Shown piece after piece: positions 29,856 through 39,395 of a stretch of 64,000 nucleotides of DNA. The notes under the pieces are model-generated. The model saw only the letters and a program-made list of their open reading frames with translations, was not told the origin of the DNA and searched no databases. Origin of the DNA: Spirochaetia bacterium (GTDB lineage Bacteria; Spirochaetota; Spirochaetia; CAKZLE01); NCBI GenBank assembly GCA_021736385.1, contig JAIPFY010000002.1, positions 35,780-99,779 of the forward strand, given 5' to 3'. Position 1 is the first letter of the stretch. Every line of letters begins with the position of its first letter. The position numbers and the translations under genes are program-made.

Positions 29856-32046
29856 CAGACATGACGTGAGACGGATCGATCAGATCATCCTGATCACACT
29901 TCTCCTGCTGGCCGTACTGGGTATATCTCTTTCTGACGTCTTTCAGCACAGGCTGTTGAGTGAAGTGATCGACAAGAGCGTTCTCGGTCTGCAGTCCGGC
30001 GAGATCGCCTCCAAGGATATCATAGCCGAAGAGGCAGTCTACTATATCGATTCCAAAGAGACTGAGAAGCTGCAGGACGAAGCCATCGGATCGATCTACC
30101 CGGTCTTCAGGGTCTCGCTGGTGAAGTCGATCGCATCGCTTGAGATGCTGCATACGATCAAGGCGATATTCCTCTCACAAACGCTCAGCGACGAGGAGAA
30201 GACTGCCCAGTTGTCACAGAAGGGGATCGATGACAAGTTCGTGGGCAGTGATCTGCAGACGATGTTCACCTTCGATACCGAGCAGCTGAACTTCCTGTTT
30301 CAGTTCGTCGAAGAACTGCTGATCGATCTGTTCGAACAGGGAGTCTATGACAAACGGGAACTGGCCCTGGCAGGTTCTCCTTCGGAGATCAAACTGATCC
30401 GAGTGGACAGCAGCGGCAAGTCTTCTTCCGAGATCGTCTCGGTCGATACGCTGCTGACCCGTGATCGTATCCCGGAGTACCTCACCGAGCGTCTGAAGGA
30501 TTCCAATGATCTGCTCAAGCAGCTGACCGGATCTGCACTCAAGCTCGTTGTAGCGCTGGTGCAGGAGAATGTGATCTATGACAGTATCACCACCCAGATC
30601 GTGCAGACAGAGGCCCGCCAGAGCATACTGCCGGTGATCAAGACCATAGAGAAGGGAGAGCTGATCGTAAAAGAGGGGTTCCTCGTCACTGAGAACGCAT
30701 TGGAGAAGATCCGCGCTCTGGAGCAGGTGGCCGTGAGTCAGACGGGGGTGGAGATAGCTGGAAGAGTCTCCTACTATCTGCTGGTGACCCTCCTGTTCGC
30801 CGTCACGATCTATAAACTGATCGCACCCACGATCAGACGACGGCAGTTCTTCTATATGATCACTTCGATGGTCCTGATCTATATCGTGCTCTACTTCGTC
30901 CTGACCATGCAGCTGTTCGATCGGAACCTGATCAGTGTGGAGATGTTCACTCCGATCGTCGTCTTCACCATGCTCCTGACCATCATCATCGATCGGCGTG
31001 TCTCTCTGGCCGCTGCAGGGTATCTGACGCTGCTGGCAGTGAGCATCCCCGAGGTCAAAGCGATCTCCATGCTCTACATCCTCGCTGTCGGTGTCGCCGG
31101 GGCGATCGTGGTCGATCAGGCGAAGCGAAGGATAGACCTGATCAGGTCTGCTGCCCTTGTCTCTCTGATCAGTGTCCTGCTGGCCCTTGGTGCGGGGATG
31201 ATCAGGCAGGAAGGTACACAGTGGTTCAGCTACTATCTGGCAGCTGCGGGTATCGTCACGATGCTCTCAGGTACCCTGATCGTCATCGTGCTGCCGATCC
31301 TTGAGCATGTGTTCAACCTTCCCACCGTGTTCCGGCTTGCAGAACTCACCACCTCCAATCCGAAAGTCATGAAGCTCATGGCGATGAAGGCACGGGGGAC
31401 CTACAGCCATTCGGTGGCTGTCGCTGATCTTGCTGAGACTGCCTGTGAAGCGATCGGAGCCAACCATCTGCTCGCCCGTGTGGGTGCCTACTATCATGAT
31501 ATCGGGAAACTGGATCAGCCTGAGTATTTCATCGAGAACCAGAGCGGAGATAACAAACATGATGATCTTACCCCGAGTCTCTCTGCGGTCGTGATCAAGG
31601 CGCATGTGAAAGTCGGCGTAGAGCGTGCCAAGTCGATCGGTCTGCCGCAGGAGGTTATCGATATCATAGCCCAGCATCACGGAAGTGATGTGATCTCATA
31701 CTTCTATCGCGAGGCTCTGCTGAAGAACGAGAAGGGCAGCAGGATCAATCCTTCGGACTTCTCCTACAGCGGCCATCCTCCGGTCACCAGAGAGGCTGCG
31801 GTAGTCATGCTCGCGGACATCGTCGATGCCGCTTCCCGTACGATCAAGCAGCCGACGAACGCGAAGCTCGATAAACTGATCTGGAAGATCTTCACTGAGA
31901 AGATCGATCATAAGCAGCTGAACTACTGTGATCTGTCGATCCGCGATCTGGAGACGATCAAGAACAGCTTCATCATGATCCTCTCAGGACGATTTCACGA
32001 TCGGATCGAATACCATGACCAGATGAAGGAAAGGAGATCCCATTGA
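29821..32046 (+). CDS. 7TM-HD family membrane phosphohydrolase (PgpH/YqfF-like)
   Basis: A 741-residue protein using the ATG at 29821; the ORF track uses a TTG three codons earlier. It has one N-terminal membrane segment (~20-40), a large extracytoplasmic 7TMR-HDED region, about seven membrane helices (~310-500) and a C-terminal HD domain with ARGTYSHSVAVADLAE near 524 and YYHDIGKLDQPEYF near 557. Relatives such as Listeria PgpH hydrolyse cyclic di-AMP; that substrate is inferred here. The gene overlaps phoH by 35 bases and shares a TTGA junction with ybeY. Confidence 0.9.
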   Translation: MKKKQKQKQRHDRHDVRRIDQIILITLLLLAVLGISLSDVFQHRLLSEVIDKSVLGLQSGEIASKDIIAEEAVYYIDSKETEKLQDEAIGSIYPVFRVSLVKSIASLEMLHTIKAIFLSQTLSDEEKTAQLSQKGIDDKFVGSDLQTMFTFDTEQLNFLFQFVEELLIDLFEQGVYDKRELALAGSPSEIKLIRVDSSGKSSSEIVSVDTLLTRDRIPEYLTERLKDSNDLLKQLTGSALKLVVALVQENVIYDSITTQIVQTEARQSILPVIKTIEKGELIVKEGFLVTENALEKIRALEQVAVSQTGVEIAGRVSYYLLVTLLFAVTIYKLIAPTIRRRQFFYMITSMVLIYIVLYFVLTMQLFDRNLISVEMFTPIVVFTMLLTIIIDRRVSLAAAGYLTLLAVSIPEVKAISMLYILAVGVAGAIVVDQAKRRIDLIRSAALVSLISVLLALGAGMIRQEGTQWFSYYLAAAGIVTMLSGTLIVIVLPILEHVFNLPTVFRLAELTTSNPKVMKLMAMKARGTYSHSVAVADLAETACEAIGANHLLARVGAYYHDIGKLDQPEYFIENQSGDNKHDDLTPSLSAVVIKAHVKVGVERAKSIGLPQEVIDIIAQHHGSDVISYFYREALLKNEKGSRINPSDFSYSGHPPVTREAAVVMLADIVDAASRTIKQPTNAKLDKLIWKIFTEKIDHKQLNYCDLSIRDLETIKNSFIMILSGRFHDRIEYHDQMKERRSH

Positions 32047-32498
32047 ACACGATAGATATTGAGACACAGGACCTTGAACTGCCCTGCGGGACCGAAGAGC
32101 TGCAGGAGTTCCTCCAGTCGGTCTGCAGAAGACTGGGACTTGAGGATGTCGAGGTCTCACTGCAGTTCTGCAGTGACCAGCAGATGCGGTCCTACAACAG
32201 GGAGTATCGCGGAAAGGATGAACCTACCGATATCCTCTCGTTCGCTCAGCTCGATGAGATCGATATGGTGTTTCCCGGTGACAGTGCACTCCTGGGTGAC
32301 CTGATAATATCAGTCGATACATTGAAAAGAAATGCTAAATACTTTATGGTAGATGAAGAAGTAGAGTTGAAACGAATATTGATACATGGGATGCTGCATC
32401 TGACCGGTCAGGATCATCAGACCAATGATGATACTGAACCGATGATCATTTACCAGGAGCAGTTGCTGCATGATCTACTGAGGACAGATGACAAATAA
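32043..32498 (+). CDS. ybeY: Endoribonuclease YbeY (rRNA maturation factor)
   Basis: YbeY is a metal-dependent endoribonuclease in 16S rRNA 3'-end maturation and ribosome quality control. The 151-residue protein has the zinc motif HGMLHLTGQDH (HxxxHxxxxxH) near the C-terminus and YRGKDEPTDILSFAQ in the middle. The TTG start overlaps the upstream stop (TTGA). The next gene overlaps its end by 11 bases. Confidence 0.93.
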   Translation: MNTIDIETQDLELPCGTEELQEFLQSVCRRLGLEDVEVSLQFCSDQQMRSYNREYRGKDEPTDILSFAQLDEIDMVFPGDSALLGDLIISVDTLKRNAKYFMVDEEVELKRILIHGMLHLTGQDHQTNDDTEPMIIYQEQLLHDLLRTDDK

Positions 32499-33261
32499 GA
32501 GTTTTTTTACACGAATGAGACGATGGTTCACCTTCAACAGCGATGTGCATGCTGCTGAGATCGATTATTCAGAGAAGATGGATATGATCCAGGGTATCGA
32601 AGAGCTCTCGGATACGACGGTCAAAGAGGTGATGGTCCCCCGTATCGATGTGGAGTTCGTCGGACATGAGATGGATATGTCGCAGTGCATATCCAAGATC
32701 ACGACCAAAGGGTATTCACGCTACCCGGTGTATACCGAGACGATCGATAACGTCATCGGTATGATCTATGCAAAGGACATTCTGCGGTTCTTCGATACAC
32801 AGGAAGCATTCTCTGTGGAGAAGACCATGAGGAAGGTCTATTTCGTTCCTGACAGCAAGAAGCTCGATGAACTGCTGCGTGAGTTCAAACGCAGAAGGAT
32901 CCACATCGCGGTAGCCGTCGATGAGTACGGCGGGGTATCGGGGATCATCTGTCTGGAAGACATTCTCGAACTGATCGTCGGTGACATACAGGACGAGTTC
33001 GATGATGAGACCGAGGATATCGTCAAGATCTCCGCGAACACCTTCCTCTGTGATGCCAGGACACCGATCGATGAACTCAATGAACTGCTTGAGATCGATC
33101 TGCCCGATGATGATTTCGAGACGATCGGTGGGTTCGTCTTCGAGCTCTTCGGTAAGATCCCGGAGAATCAGGAAACCGTCTCTTACGGTCCCGTGGATTT
33201 TATCGTCCACAGTATATCTGGACATAAGATAAATACCGTCAAACTAGTTGTTAAGGATTAG
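32488..33261 (+). CDS. CorC/HlyC-type CBS-domain protein
   Basis: A 257-residue cytosolic protein with two CBS domains (VMVPRIDVEFVGHEMDMSQCISKI onward, and RIHIAVAVDEYGGVSGIICLEDILELIVGDIQDEFD) and a C-terminal CorC_HlyC domain (DFETIGGFVFELFGKIPENQE). The family is associated with magnesium/cobalt efflux or membrane partners. It is the last gene of the phoH-ybeY group, ahead of the gapA promoter. Confidence 0.9.
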   Translation: MTNKSFFTRMRRWFTFNSDVHAAEIDYSEKMDMIQGIEELSDTTVKEVMVPRIDVEFVGHEMDMSQCISKITTKGYSRYPVYTETIDNVIGMIYAKDILRFFDTQEAFSVEKTMRKVYFVPDSKKLDELLREFKRRRIHIAVAVDEYGGVSGIICLEDILELIVGDIQDEFDDETEDIVKISANTFLCDARTPIDELNELLEIDLPDDDFETIGGFVFELFGKIPENQETVSYGPVDFIVHSISGHKINTVKLVVKD

Positions 33262-33269
33262 TGTATTGA

Positions 33270-33299
33270 TTGACACGATAGACAGTGTTTCAGTATAGT
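33270..33299 (+). promoter_or_regulatory. Strong sigma-70-type promoter of gapA
   Basis: A perfect TTGACA (33270-33275), an 18-base spacer and TATAGT (33294-33299) stand about 40 bases before the gapA start, which has a GGAGGT ribosome-binding site. This is the best consensus promoter I see, as expected for a highly expressed glycolytic operon. Confidence 0.8.
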
Positions 33300-33337
33300 T
33301 TAGGCGGTTATATATAAACTATTCGGAGGTTCCCTAC

Positions 33338-34339
33338 ATGAAAATCGCTATCAATGGATTCGGCAGGATTGGAAGAAATGTGTTTAAGATCGCATTCGCA
33401 AAAGACAATATCGAAGTAGTCGCATTGAACGACTTGACTGATCCAAAGACCCTTGCACACCTGCTCAAGTATGATTCAACATACGGAGTATACGACAAAG
33501 AAGTGACAGCAACAGCAGATGCTATCATCGTCGACGGGAAAGAGATCAAGATCTTTGCTGAACGAAACCCTGCAAATCTTCCCTGGGGAAAACTGGGTGT
33601 GGATGTTGTGGTTGAGTCAACCGGAGTCTTCCGAGAGGCTTCAAGCCCCAAAGGCGGATACAAGGATCATATCAAAGCCGGTGCTAAGAAAGTCATCCTG
33701 ACCGTTCCTGCAAAGGACGAGATCGATCAGACTATCGTACTCGGTGTCAACGATGATACCATCGACAAGACGAAAGAGGCGTTCTCGAACGCTTCCTGTA
33801 CCACGAACTGTCTCGCTCCTGTGGCAAAAGTCCTCAATGACAACTTCGGTATCGTCAAGGGCCTCATGAACACCATCCATGCATACACCAATGACCAGGT
33901 CATCCTCGATATGCCCCATGCAGACCTGAGAAGATCACGATCAGCCGCACTGTCAGTGATCCCTACCACGACCGGTGCTGCCAAGGCAGTGGGTCTTGTC
34001 ATCCCTGAACTCAATGGGAAACTCAACGGTATGGCACTGCGAGTACCGACTCCCACCGGATCGATCGTCGACCTTACCGTACAGCTTGAGAAGGACTGCA
34101 CCGTTGCAGAACTCAATGCAGCGATCAAAGCAGCAGCTGAAGGCCCCATGAAGGGAATCCTCGAGTACACCGAAGATCCGATCGTATCGATGGATATCAA
34201 GGGCAACAGCCACTCATCGATCTTCGATGCACTGATCACCATGAAGATGGGCGAAGGTTTCTTCAAGATCTGTTCCTGGTATGACAATGAGATGGGATAC
34301 TCGACTCGAGTAGTCGATCTGGCAGAGAGAATCGTCTAA
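33338..34339 (+). CDS. gapA: Glyceraldehyde-3-phosphate dehydrogenase
   Basis: This NAD-dependent glycolytic enzyme oxidises glyceraldehyde 3-phosphate to 1,3-bisphosphoglycerate. The 333-residue protein starts with the Rossmann motif [10 protein letters not shown] and has the catalytic [10 protein letters not shown] with the active cysteine near 152, then [17 protein letters not shown]. Length and motifs are those of a typical GapA. It heads the gapA-pgk-tpiA-secG run and has a near-consensus promoter. Confidence 0.98.
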   Translation: MKIAINGFGRIGRNVFKIAFAKDNIEVVALNDLTDPKTLAHLLKYDSTYGVYDKEVTATADAIIVDGKEIKIFAERNPANLPWGKLGVDVVVESTGVFREASSPKGGYKDHIKAGAKKVILTVPAKDEIDQTIVLGVNDDTIDKTKEAFSNASCTTNCLAPVAKVLNDNFGIVKGLMNTIHAYTNDQVILDMPHADLRRSRSAALSVIPTTTGAAKAVGLVIPELNGKLNGMALRVPTPTGSIVDLTVQLEKDCTVAELNAAIKAAAEGPMKGILEYTEDPIVSMDIKGNSHSSIFDALITMKMGEGFFKICSWYDNEMGYSTRVVDLAERIV

Positions 34340-34356
34340 TACAAAGGATATGTGAT

Positions 34357-35538
34357 ATGGACTTACGCTTAATCAAGGATCTAGATCTAAAGAATAAACG
34401 AGTCCTCATCCGTGTCGATTTTAATGTCCCCCTCAAAGAGGGGGTCGTTACTGACGCGACAAGAATAGAGCGTGCCCTTCCCACGATCAACTATATACTT
34501 GATCAGGAAGGTGCCTCTCTTGTCGTCATGACACATTTGGGGCGACCTAAAGGTGAGAAGAACCCTGAGTTCAGTCTTGCCCCTGTTGCACAGAAGTTCA
34601 GTGAACTGCTCGGTAGAGAAGTCATCATGGCTGAGGATTGCATCGGGGAAGCTGTAGAGGCACAGGCACAGGCCCTGAAAGCCGGTCAGGTATTACTGCT
34701 GGAGAATGTACGGTTCTATAAGGAAGAGACGAAGAACGATCCCGGGTTCGCTGCCAAGCTGGCGAAGATGGGGGACCTCTTCATCAATGATGCATTCGGT
34801 ACAGCACATAGAGCACATGCTTCCACAGAGGGCGTGACGAAGTTCCTTCCCTCGGCTGCAGGGTTCCTGATCGAGAAAGAGGTCGCATTCTTCGCACCTC
34901 TGCTCACCGATCCGGAAAAACCTTTCGTAGCAGTGATCGGCGGAGCCAAGGTATCATCGAAGATCGGTGTCCTGCAGTCGCTGCTCGACACCTGTGACAC
35001 GATCATCATCGGCGGGGGGATGTCCTTCACCTTCCTGAAGGTGCTCGGTAAGAAGATCGGTTCGTCACTCTTCGAAGAGGATTATCTCCCGGTAGCAGAA
35101 TCACTACTGCATGCAGCAGCTGAGAAGAAGGTCCGTATCCTGCTCCCTCTGGACCATGTCTGTGCATCAGAGTTCTCAGAGACCGCTGAAGCGATCGCTG
35201 TTGACGGACAGGATGTTCCCGATGGTCTGCTTGGACTGGATATCGGTCCGAAGACACTCGCTGAGATAGAGACAGAGCTGAAAGCTGCCAGATCGATCGT
35301 CTGGAACGGACCGATGGGTGTGTTCGAATTCGACACGTTCGCTCACGGTACGGTATCTGTGGCACGAATGATCGCACAGAGCACCGGGACTACGGTCGTC
35401 GGTGGTGGTGATTCGGTCGCAGCGGTCAATAAGTTCGGTTTTGCTGATCAGATCGATCATGTATCAACCGGCGGCGGTGCTTCCCTGGAATTCCTCGAAG
35501 GCAAGACCCTTCCGGGAATCGCGGCCCTGATGAAATAG
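34357..35538 (+). CDS. pgk: Phosphoglycerate kinase
   Basis: Pgk transfers phosphate from 1,3-bisphosphoglycerate to ADP. The 393-residue protein has the N-terminal KRVLIRVDFNVPL, LVVMTHLGRPKG, the hinge region GGAKVSSKIGVLQSLL and C-terminal GGGDSVAAVNKFG nucleotide-binding loop. All are standard for the family. It begins 17 bases after gapA and precedes tpiA by 9 bases. Confidence 0.98.
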   Translation: MDLRLIKDLDLKNKRVLIRVDFNVPLKEGVVTDATRIERALPTINYILDQEGASLVVMTHLGRPKGEKNPEFSLAPVAQKFSELLGREVIMAEDCIGEAVEAQAQALKAGQVLLLENVRFYKEETKNDPGFAAKLAKMGDLFINDAFGTAHRAHASTEGVTKFLPSAAGFLIEKEVAFFAPLLTDPEKPFVAVIGGAKVSSKIGVLQSLLDTCDTIIIGGGMSFTFLKVLGKKIGSSLFEEDYLPVAESLLHAAAEKKVRILLPLDHVCASEFSETAEAIAVDGQDVPDGLLGLDIGPKTLAEIETELKAARSIVWNGPMGVFEFDTFAHGTVSVARMIAQSTGTTVVGGGDSVAAVNKFGFADQIDHVSTGGGASLEFLEGKTLPGIAALMK

Positions 35539-35547
35539 GAGAACATG

Positions 35548-36300
35548 ATGAGACGATCATATATTGCCGGAAACTGGAAAATGAACATGACTGCATCAGA
35601 AGGTGTAGTACTTGCAAAAGAACTGGTCGCAGCTGCAGCGGGCTGTACTGCGAAGGTACTCATCGCTCCTCCCTTTACCACCATACCGGCGGTACGAGAG
35701 GTAGTGAAGGGGACCAACATCCGCATCGGTGCTCAGAATATGTCAGACAGTGAATCCGGTGCACATACCGGAGAGATCTCGGTACTGATGCTCAAAGATC
35801 TCGGTCTTGATGCGGTGATCCTCGGACACTCAGAGAGAAGGATGATCTATGGTGAGAAAGATGCGTTCATCAACCGAAAGGTGAAGCTCGCACTTGCTCA
35901 TGATCTTGAAGTCATCCTCTGTGTGGGAGAGACCCTCGAAGAGCGAGAAGCTGGAACAGTCGAGGAGGTCGTGAAGACCCAGCTCGTCGGCGGACTCGAG
36001 GGATTGAGCAAAGAAGATATGAAGCAGGTCGTGATCGCCTATGAACCTGTATGGGCTATCGGGACCGGAAAGACCGCCACTCCTGAGGATGCTGACAATG
36101 TTCACGCCTATATCAGGGCTGAAATCGAGAAACTCTTTGACAAAGAAGCAGCAGATGATGTAATAATACAGTACGGTGGTTCTGTAAAACCCGGTAATGT
36201 CAAAGAACTTATGGCGAAAGAGAACATAGATGGGGCATTAGTGGGCGGAGCATCACTGAAATCTGAATTATTTATACCAATCGTCACGTACGATTTATAA
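35548..36300 (+). CDS. tpiA: Triosephosphate isomerase
   Basis: TpiA interconverts dihydroxyacetone phosphate and glyceraldehyde 3-phosphate. The 250-residue protein has AGNWKMN at the N-terminus, LGHSERR with the electrophilic histidine near 95, and the catalytic glutamate in AYEPVWAIGTGKTA near 168. Two adjacent ATGs exist at 35545 and 35548; I use the second because the AGGAG site is only 3 bases from the first. Confidence 0.97.
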   Translation: MRRSYIAGNWKMNMTASEGVVLAKELVAAAAGCTAKVLIAPPFTTIPAVREVVKGTNIRIGAQNMSDSESGAHTGEISVLMLKDLGLDAVILGHSERRMIYGEKDAFINRKVKLALAHDLEVILCVGETLEEREAGTVEEVVKTQLVGGLEGLSKEDMKQVVIAYEPVWAIGTGKTATPEDADNVHAYIRAEIEKLFDKEAADDVIIQYGGSVKPGNVKELMAKENIDGALVGGASLKSELFIPIVTYDL

Positions 36301-36315
36301 AAACCTGGAGTTTGT

Positions 36316-36642
36316 ATGGGAATTTTTGGCGTAATCTTATTAGTGCTATTTATCATCGTCTGTATCCTGATGCTGTTTCTGGTCATCGTACAGGATGAGA
36401 ACAGTGAAGGTCTTGGAGGAATCTTCGGAGGGTCGAGCGATACTGCCTTCGGGTCAAGCTCGGGTAACATCCTGACGAAGATGACTTATATTGTTGGTGC
36501 ATTGTTCCTGGTGCTTGCTCTCGGGCTTGCTTTCATCAATCGTACGCCGGAAAATACGAGTCTCCTGACGAATGCACAACAGACCAGTCAGGAATCTACG
36601 GAATGGTGGAACCAGCCTGTAGATCCTGCAGAAGCAGAATAG
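36316..36642 (+). CDS. secG: Protein translocase subunit SecG
   Basis: SecG is the small auxiliary subunit of the SecYEG channel. The 108-residue protein has two membrane helices (residues ~2-24 and ~57-77) separated by the conserved loop VQDENSEGLGGIFGGSSDTAFGSSSGNILTK, matching the SecG family. Its placement after tpiA is a common bacterial arrangement. A terminator follows. Confidence 0.92.
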   Translation: MGIFGVILLVLFIIVCILMLFLVIVQDENSEGLGGIFGGSSDTAFGSSSGNILTKMTYIVGALFLVLALGLAFINRTPENTSLLTNAQQTSQESTEWWNQPVDPAEAE

Positions 36643-36663
36643 AACATCTGTACGGGAAATCAT

Positions 36664-36689
36664 GACCGCTATATCATCGTATAGCGGTC
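36664..36689 (+). terminator. Terminator of the gapA-secG operon
   Basis: A 10-bp perfect stem GACCGCTATA/TATAGCGGTC with a 6-base loop, extended by one T-A pair, is followed by a T-rich stretch just after secG. Confidence 0.8.
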
Positions 36690-36711
36690 AATATGTTTTA
36701 GGGATAGGTCA

Positions 36712-37125
36712 ATGAAGGTATGTATAGCGATCTTTTATACGGGCAATGGTCACAAACTCAACCAGCTGGCTAAAGGCCTGGCCAAGGGCATGCAGGGGCA
36801 CGGCCACCAGGTCGATATCATCGATGGTGTCAAAGAACAGGGCAGGAAGATCTCATTCTACGACTATATTGCCATGGGAACAGATGCGGTAACAGTTACC
36901 GGCGGCAAGATCCCCTCATCTGTGAAGGAATTTCTGGGACAGAGCGGGTCCATTCAGGGCAAGCGCTGTTTTGCTTTCATCAACAAGGGCGGTCTGCGAA
37001 AGAACAAGACCCTCAAGGCATTGATGGATGCAATGGAGCATGAAGGCATGTACCTGAAGAACTCACAGGTCATCACCAGCAGTCAGGAAGCTGAAGAGAT
37101 CGGTAAGCGTTTGCATATTGGTTAA
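36712..37125 (+). CDS. Flavodoxin-like protein
   Basis: A 137-residue single-domain protein with a flavodoxin-like start (MKVCIAIFYTGNGHKLNQLAKGLAKGM) where the phosphate-binding loop would lie, and alternating strands and helices after it. The loop lacks the usual Ser/Thr-rich pattern, so FMN binding is uncertain. No partner reductase is adjacent. It sits between the secG terminator and the parvulin gene, 18 bases before the latter. Confidence 0.6.
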   Translation: MKVCIAIFYTGNGHKLNQLAKGLAKGMQGHGHQVDIIDGVKEQGRKISFYDYIAMGTDAVTVTGGKIPSSVKEFLGQSGSIQGKRCFAFINKGGLRKNKTLKALMDAMEHEGMYLKNSQVITSSQEAEEIGKRLHIG

Positions 37126-37143
37126 TACACGGAGCAAAATATC

Positions 37144-38202
37144 ATGAAGAAATATATATGGACAATCATCGCACTGCTGCTCGTAGCAGCAGTCCCTCAG
37201 GTCTTTGCACAGACGGTCCTGCAGAAACCAGTCGCAGTGGTCAATCTGACCAATGCAGAAATGATCACAGCATCTCAGCTCGATCAGAAGGTACGGGAAT
37301 ACAAGACGGCTCAGACCCAGGCCGGCGGGGATGCCTCGAGCATCACCGACGAAGGGATCCTCAAGATCATGATCAATGATATCCTGGTGCTTCAGGGCGC
37401 TAAACGCGATGGGGTCACCCTGAGTCAGAAGGACCTTGATACCCTCGTTCTCAGGCAGAAGGAATCTGTCGCAGCCCAGTTAGGCTCAGCGTCTATCGAT
37501 GATGTACAGTTCGCCAAGATCCTGAACGACTACTATGGATTCACTCTTGATGAGTATCGTGAGAAGATCTACCAGAACTATATCGTGGACACCTATGTAC
37601 GATCAGCCAAGGGAGACATGCTCGCTTCTGTCGCTCAACCTACAGATAAGCAGGTTCAGGACTACTATAAGAAGAACGCAGCGAATTTCATCAATCCCGA
37701 ATATGTGGAGATCAGTCATCTGTTCCTCTCTGTAGCTGATAAGAGTGACAGTGAGGTCCGTTCCCTTGCAGAACGTCTGCGAAGGAACATCCGCTACGGC
37801 GTGAAGAGTTTCGAGTCCCTGGTGGTCGAATACTCCGATGATACTGCCAGCAAGACAAAAGCCGGCAGGATCGGCTGGCTGGCGATCGATGATGCAGAAC
37901 GGAAGCAGATCCTGGGCGCGGACTTCTTCGAGACAGCGTTCAACCTCGATGATGGAGAGATCTCCAGCGTCGTACGCTCTCCTGCCGGCTACCATATTCT
38001 GAAAGTCCTCAGTCACCGTGATCCGAGGCTGCTCAAGCTTGATGATACGGTCACACCGGGTAATCCTCTGACGGTACGGGAGTACATCTCACAGTCGATG
38101 TTCCAGGCCGCCCAGTCGAATGCCTATAATGCTGCGATCTCTTCGCTGATCGCTGATCTGCGTGCTGAGGCAGACATAGAAATCCTTCTGGATAAAGAGT
38201 AG
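37144..38202 (+). CDS. Exported parvulin-type peptidyl-prolyl isomerase
   Basis: A 352-residue periplasmic folding factor of the SurA/PrsA kind. It has a signal peptide ending near VFAQ (residues 1-22), a SurA-like helical N-terminal region, and a PpiC rotamase domain from about EYVEISHLFLSVADKSDSE to GYHILKVLSHRD (~190-295), with GRIGWLAIDDAER inside. It probably assists outer-membrane or periplasmic protein folding, which fits the downstream HtrA-type protease. It starts 18 bases after the flavodoxin-like gene. Confidence 0.88.
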   Translation: MKKYIWTIIALLLVAAVPQVFAQTVLQKPVAVVNLTNAEMITASQLDQKVREYKTAQTQAGGDASSITDEGILKIMINDILVLQGAKRDGVTLSQKDLDTLVLRQKESVAAQLGSASIDDVQFAKILNDYYGFTLDEYREKIYQNYIVDTYVRSAKGDMLASVAQPTDKQVQDYYKKNAANFINPEYVEISHLFLSVADKSDSEVRSLAERLRRNIRYGVKSFESLVVEYSDDTASKTKAGRIGWLAIDDAERKQILGADFFETAFNLDDGEISSVVRSPAGYHILKVLSHRDPRLLKLDDTVTPGNPLTVREYISQSMFQAAQSNAYNAAISSLIADLRAEADIEILLDKE

Positions 38203-38209
38203 CCGGCAG

Positions 38210-38629
38210 ATGAACACACGACATGATGCAAGGCGTCTTGCACTCCAGTATCTCTATACCTATCAGTTCAGAAAGGAGAACGGGTATGAAGAAGATACTG
38301 AATTCCCATGCAAAGATGAAGATGAGCTTCAGGAGCTGGGGGAAGAGACGATCCTCTATGCCACCCATCTTGCCAGAGGCGTCATCGAGCATATGGATGA
38401 TCTGGATGCGATCATCGAACGGTACTCATTACACCGTACAGTGAAAAAAATTGGGAATATCAATAAAAATATTCTACGATTGAGTATTTTTTCATTATTA
38501 TATACTAAAGAGATTCATTCGAGCATCATCATCGATGAGGCTGTGAAACTCTCTATCGAATTCAGTGATGATGTGACGTACAAGTTCGTCAACGGTATAC
38601 TGGATGCCATAAAGAAGCAGGAACTATGA
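38210..38629 (+). CDS. nusB: Transcription antitermination factor NusB
   Basis: NusB joins NusE (S10) on boxA RNA to promote antitermination of rRNA operons. The 139-residue all-helical protein has RRLALQYLYTYQF at the N-terminus, then ILRLSIFSLLY and SSIIIDEAVKLSIEFSDDVTYKFVNGILDAI, the characteristic C-terminal half. Its stop overlaps the map start (ATGA). Confidence 0.92.
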   Translation: MNTRHDARRLALQYLYTYQFRKENGYEEDTEFPCKDEDELQELGEETILYATHLARGVIEHMDDLDAIIERYSLHRTVKKIGNINKNILRLSIFSLLYTKEIHSSIIIDEAVKLSIEFSDDVTYKFVNGILDAIKKQEL

Positions 38630-39372
38630 TCGAATTGAAGAATGAAGAACAGATAGATGGAATACGCAGATCATGCAGACTGCTTGCACAGCTGCATGAG
38701 GAACTGAGATCTTATGTGACAGAGGGGATGAGCACGGCGCAGGTAGACAAGTACTGCTATACCTTCATCAAAGACCATAAGGGGACCCCGGCGTTCCTCG
38801 ACTATATGGGATTCCCTGCCACGGCCTGTATTTCGGTGAACGAGGAGATCATTCACGGTATACCGGGAAAGCGTGTGCTCACAGAGGGTGATATTGCCAG
38901 TATAGATCTGGGTATCAACCTTGGCGGTTACTATAGCGACGCGGCACAGTCGATCATCATCGGGGAGGGTGATGATCGATTGAAGACACTCAACCGGGTG
39001 ACCCATGAGTGTCTTGACCTTGCGATTTCGCAGGTGAAGGCAGGGGGCCGTATCCATGATATCTCTCAGGCGGTGTTCAAGCATGCTACCAGATCCGGCT
39101 TCGGCGTGGTCAGAGAGTACTGCGGACACGGGGTAGGGCTCTCACAGCATGAGGAGCCGCAGATACCGAACTATGTGAGTGTCGGACCCAACCCGAGAAT
39201 GAGAGCCGGGATGATCCTGGCTATCGAACCGATGATCAACATGGGTTCCCGGCATATAAAACATCTTGATGACGGCTGGACGGTCGTGACCCGGGATGGC
39301 AGACCATCAGCACATTGGGAACATACCGTGCTGGTGCTCGAAGATGGAGTGGAAATATTGACTGCATTGTAA
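38626..39372 (+). CDS. map: Methionine aminopeptidase, type I
   Basis: This metalloenzyme removes N-terminal methionine from nascent proteins. The 248-residue protein shows the five metal ligands in context: SIDLGINLGGYYSDAAQS (two Asp), GYCGHGVG-like YCGHGVGLSQHEEPQIPN (His), AIEPMINMGS (Glu) and WEHTVLVLEDGVEIL (Glu). No N-terminal zinc extension is present. It overlaps nusB by 4 bases. Confidence 0.96.
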   Translation: MIELKNEEQIDGIRRSCRLLAQLHEELRSYVTEGMSTAQVDKYCYTFIKDHKGTPAFLDYMGFPATACISVNEEIIHGIPGKRVLTEGDIASIDLGINLGGYYSDAAQSIIIGEGDDRLKTLNRVTHECLDLAISQVKAGGRIHDISQAVFKHATRSGFGVVREYCGHGVGLSQHEEPQIPNYVSVGPNPRMRAGMILAIEPMINMGSRHIKHLDDGWTVVTRDGRPSAHWEHTVLVLEDGVEILTAL

Positions 39373-39395
39373 TATCTTTCAAGTGAGGTGATATT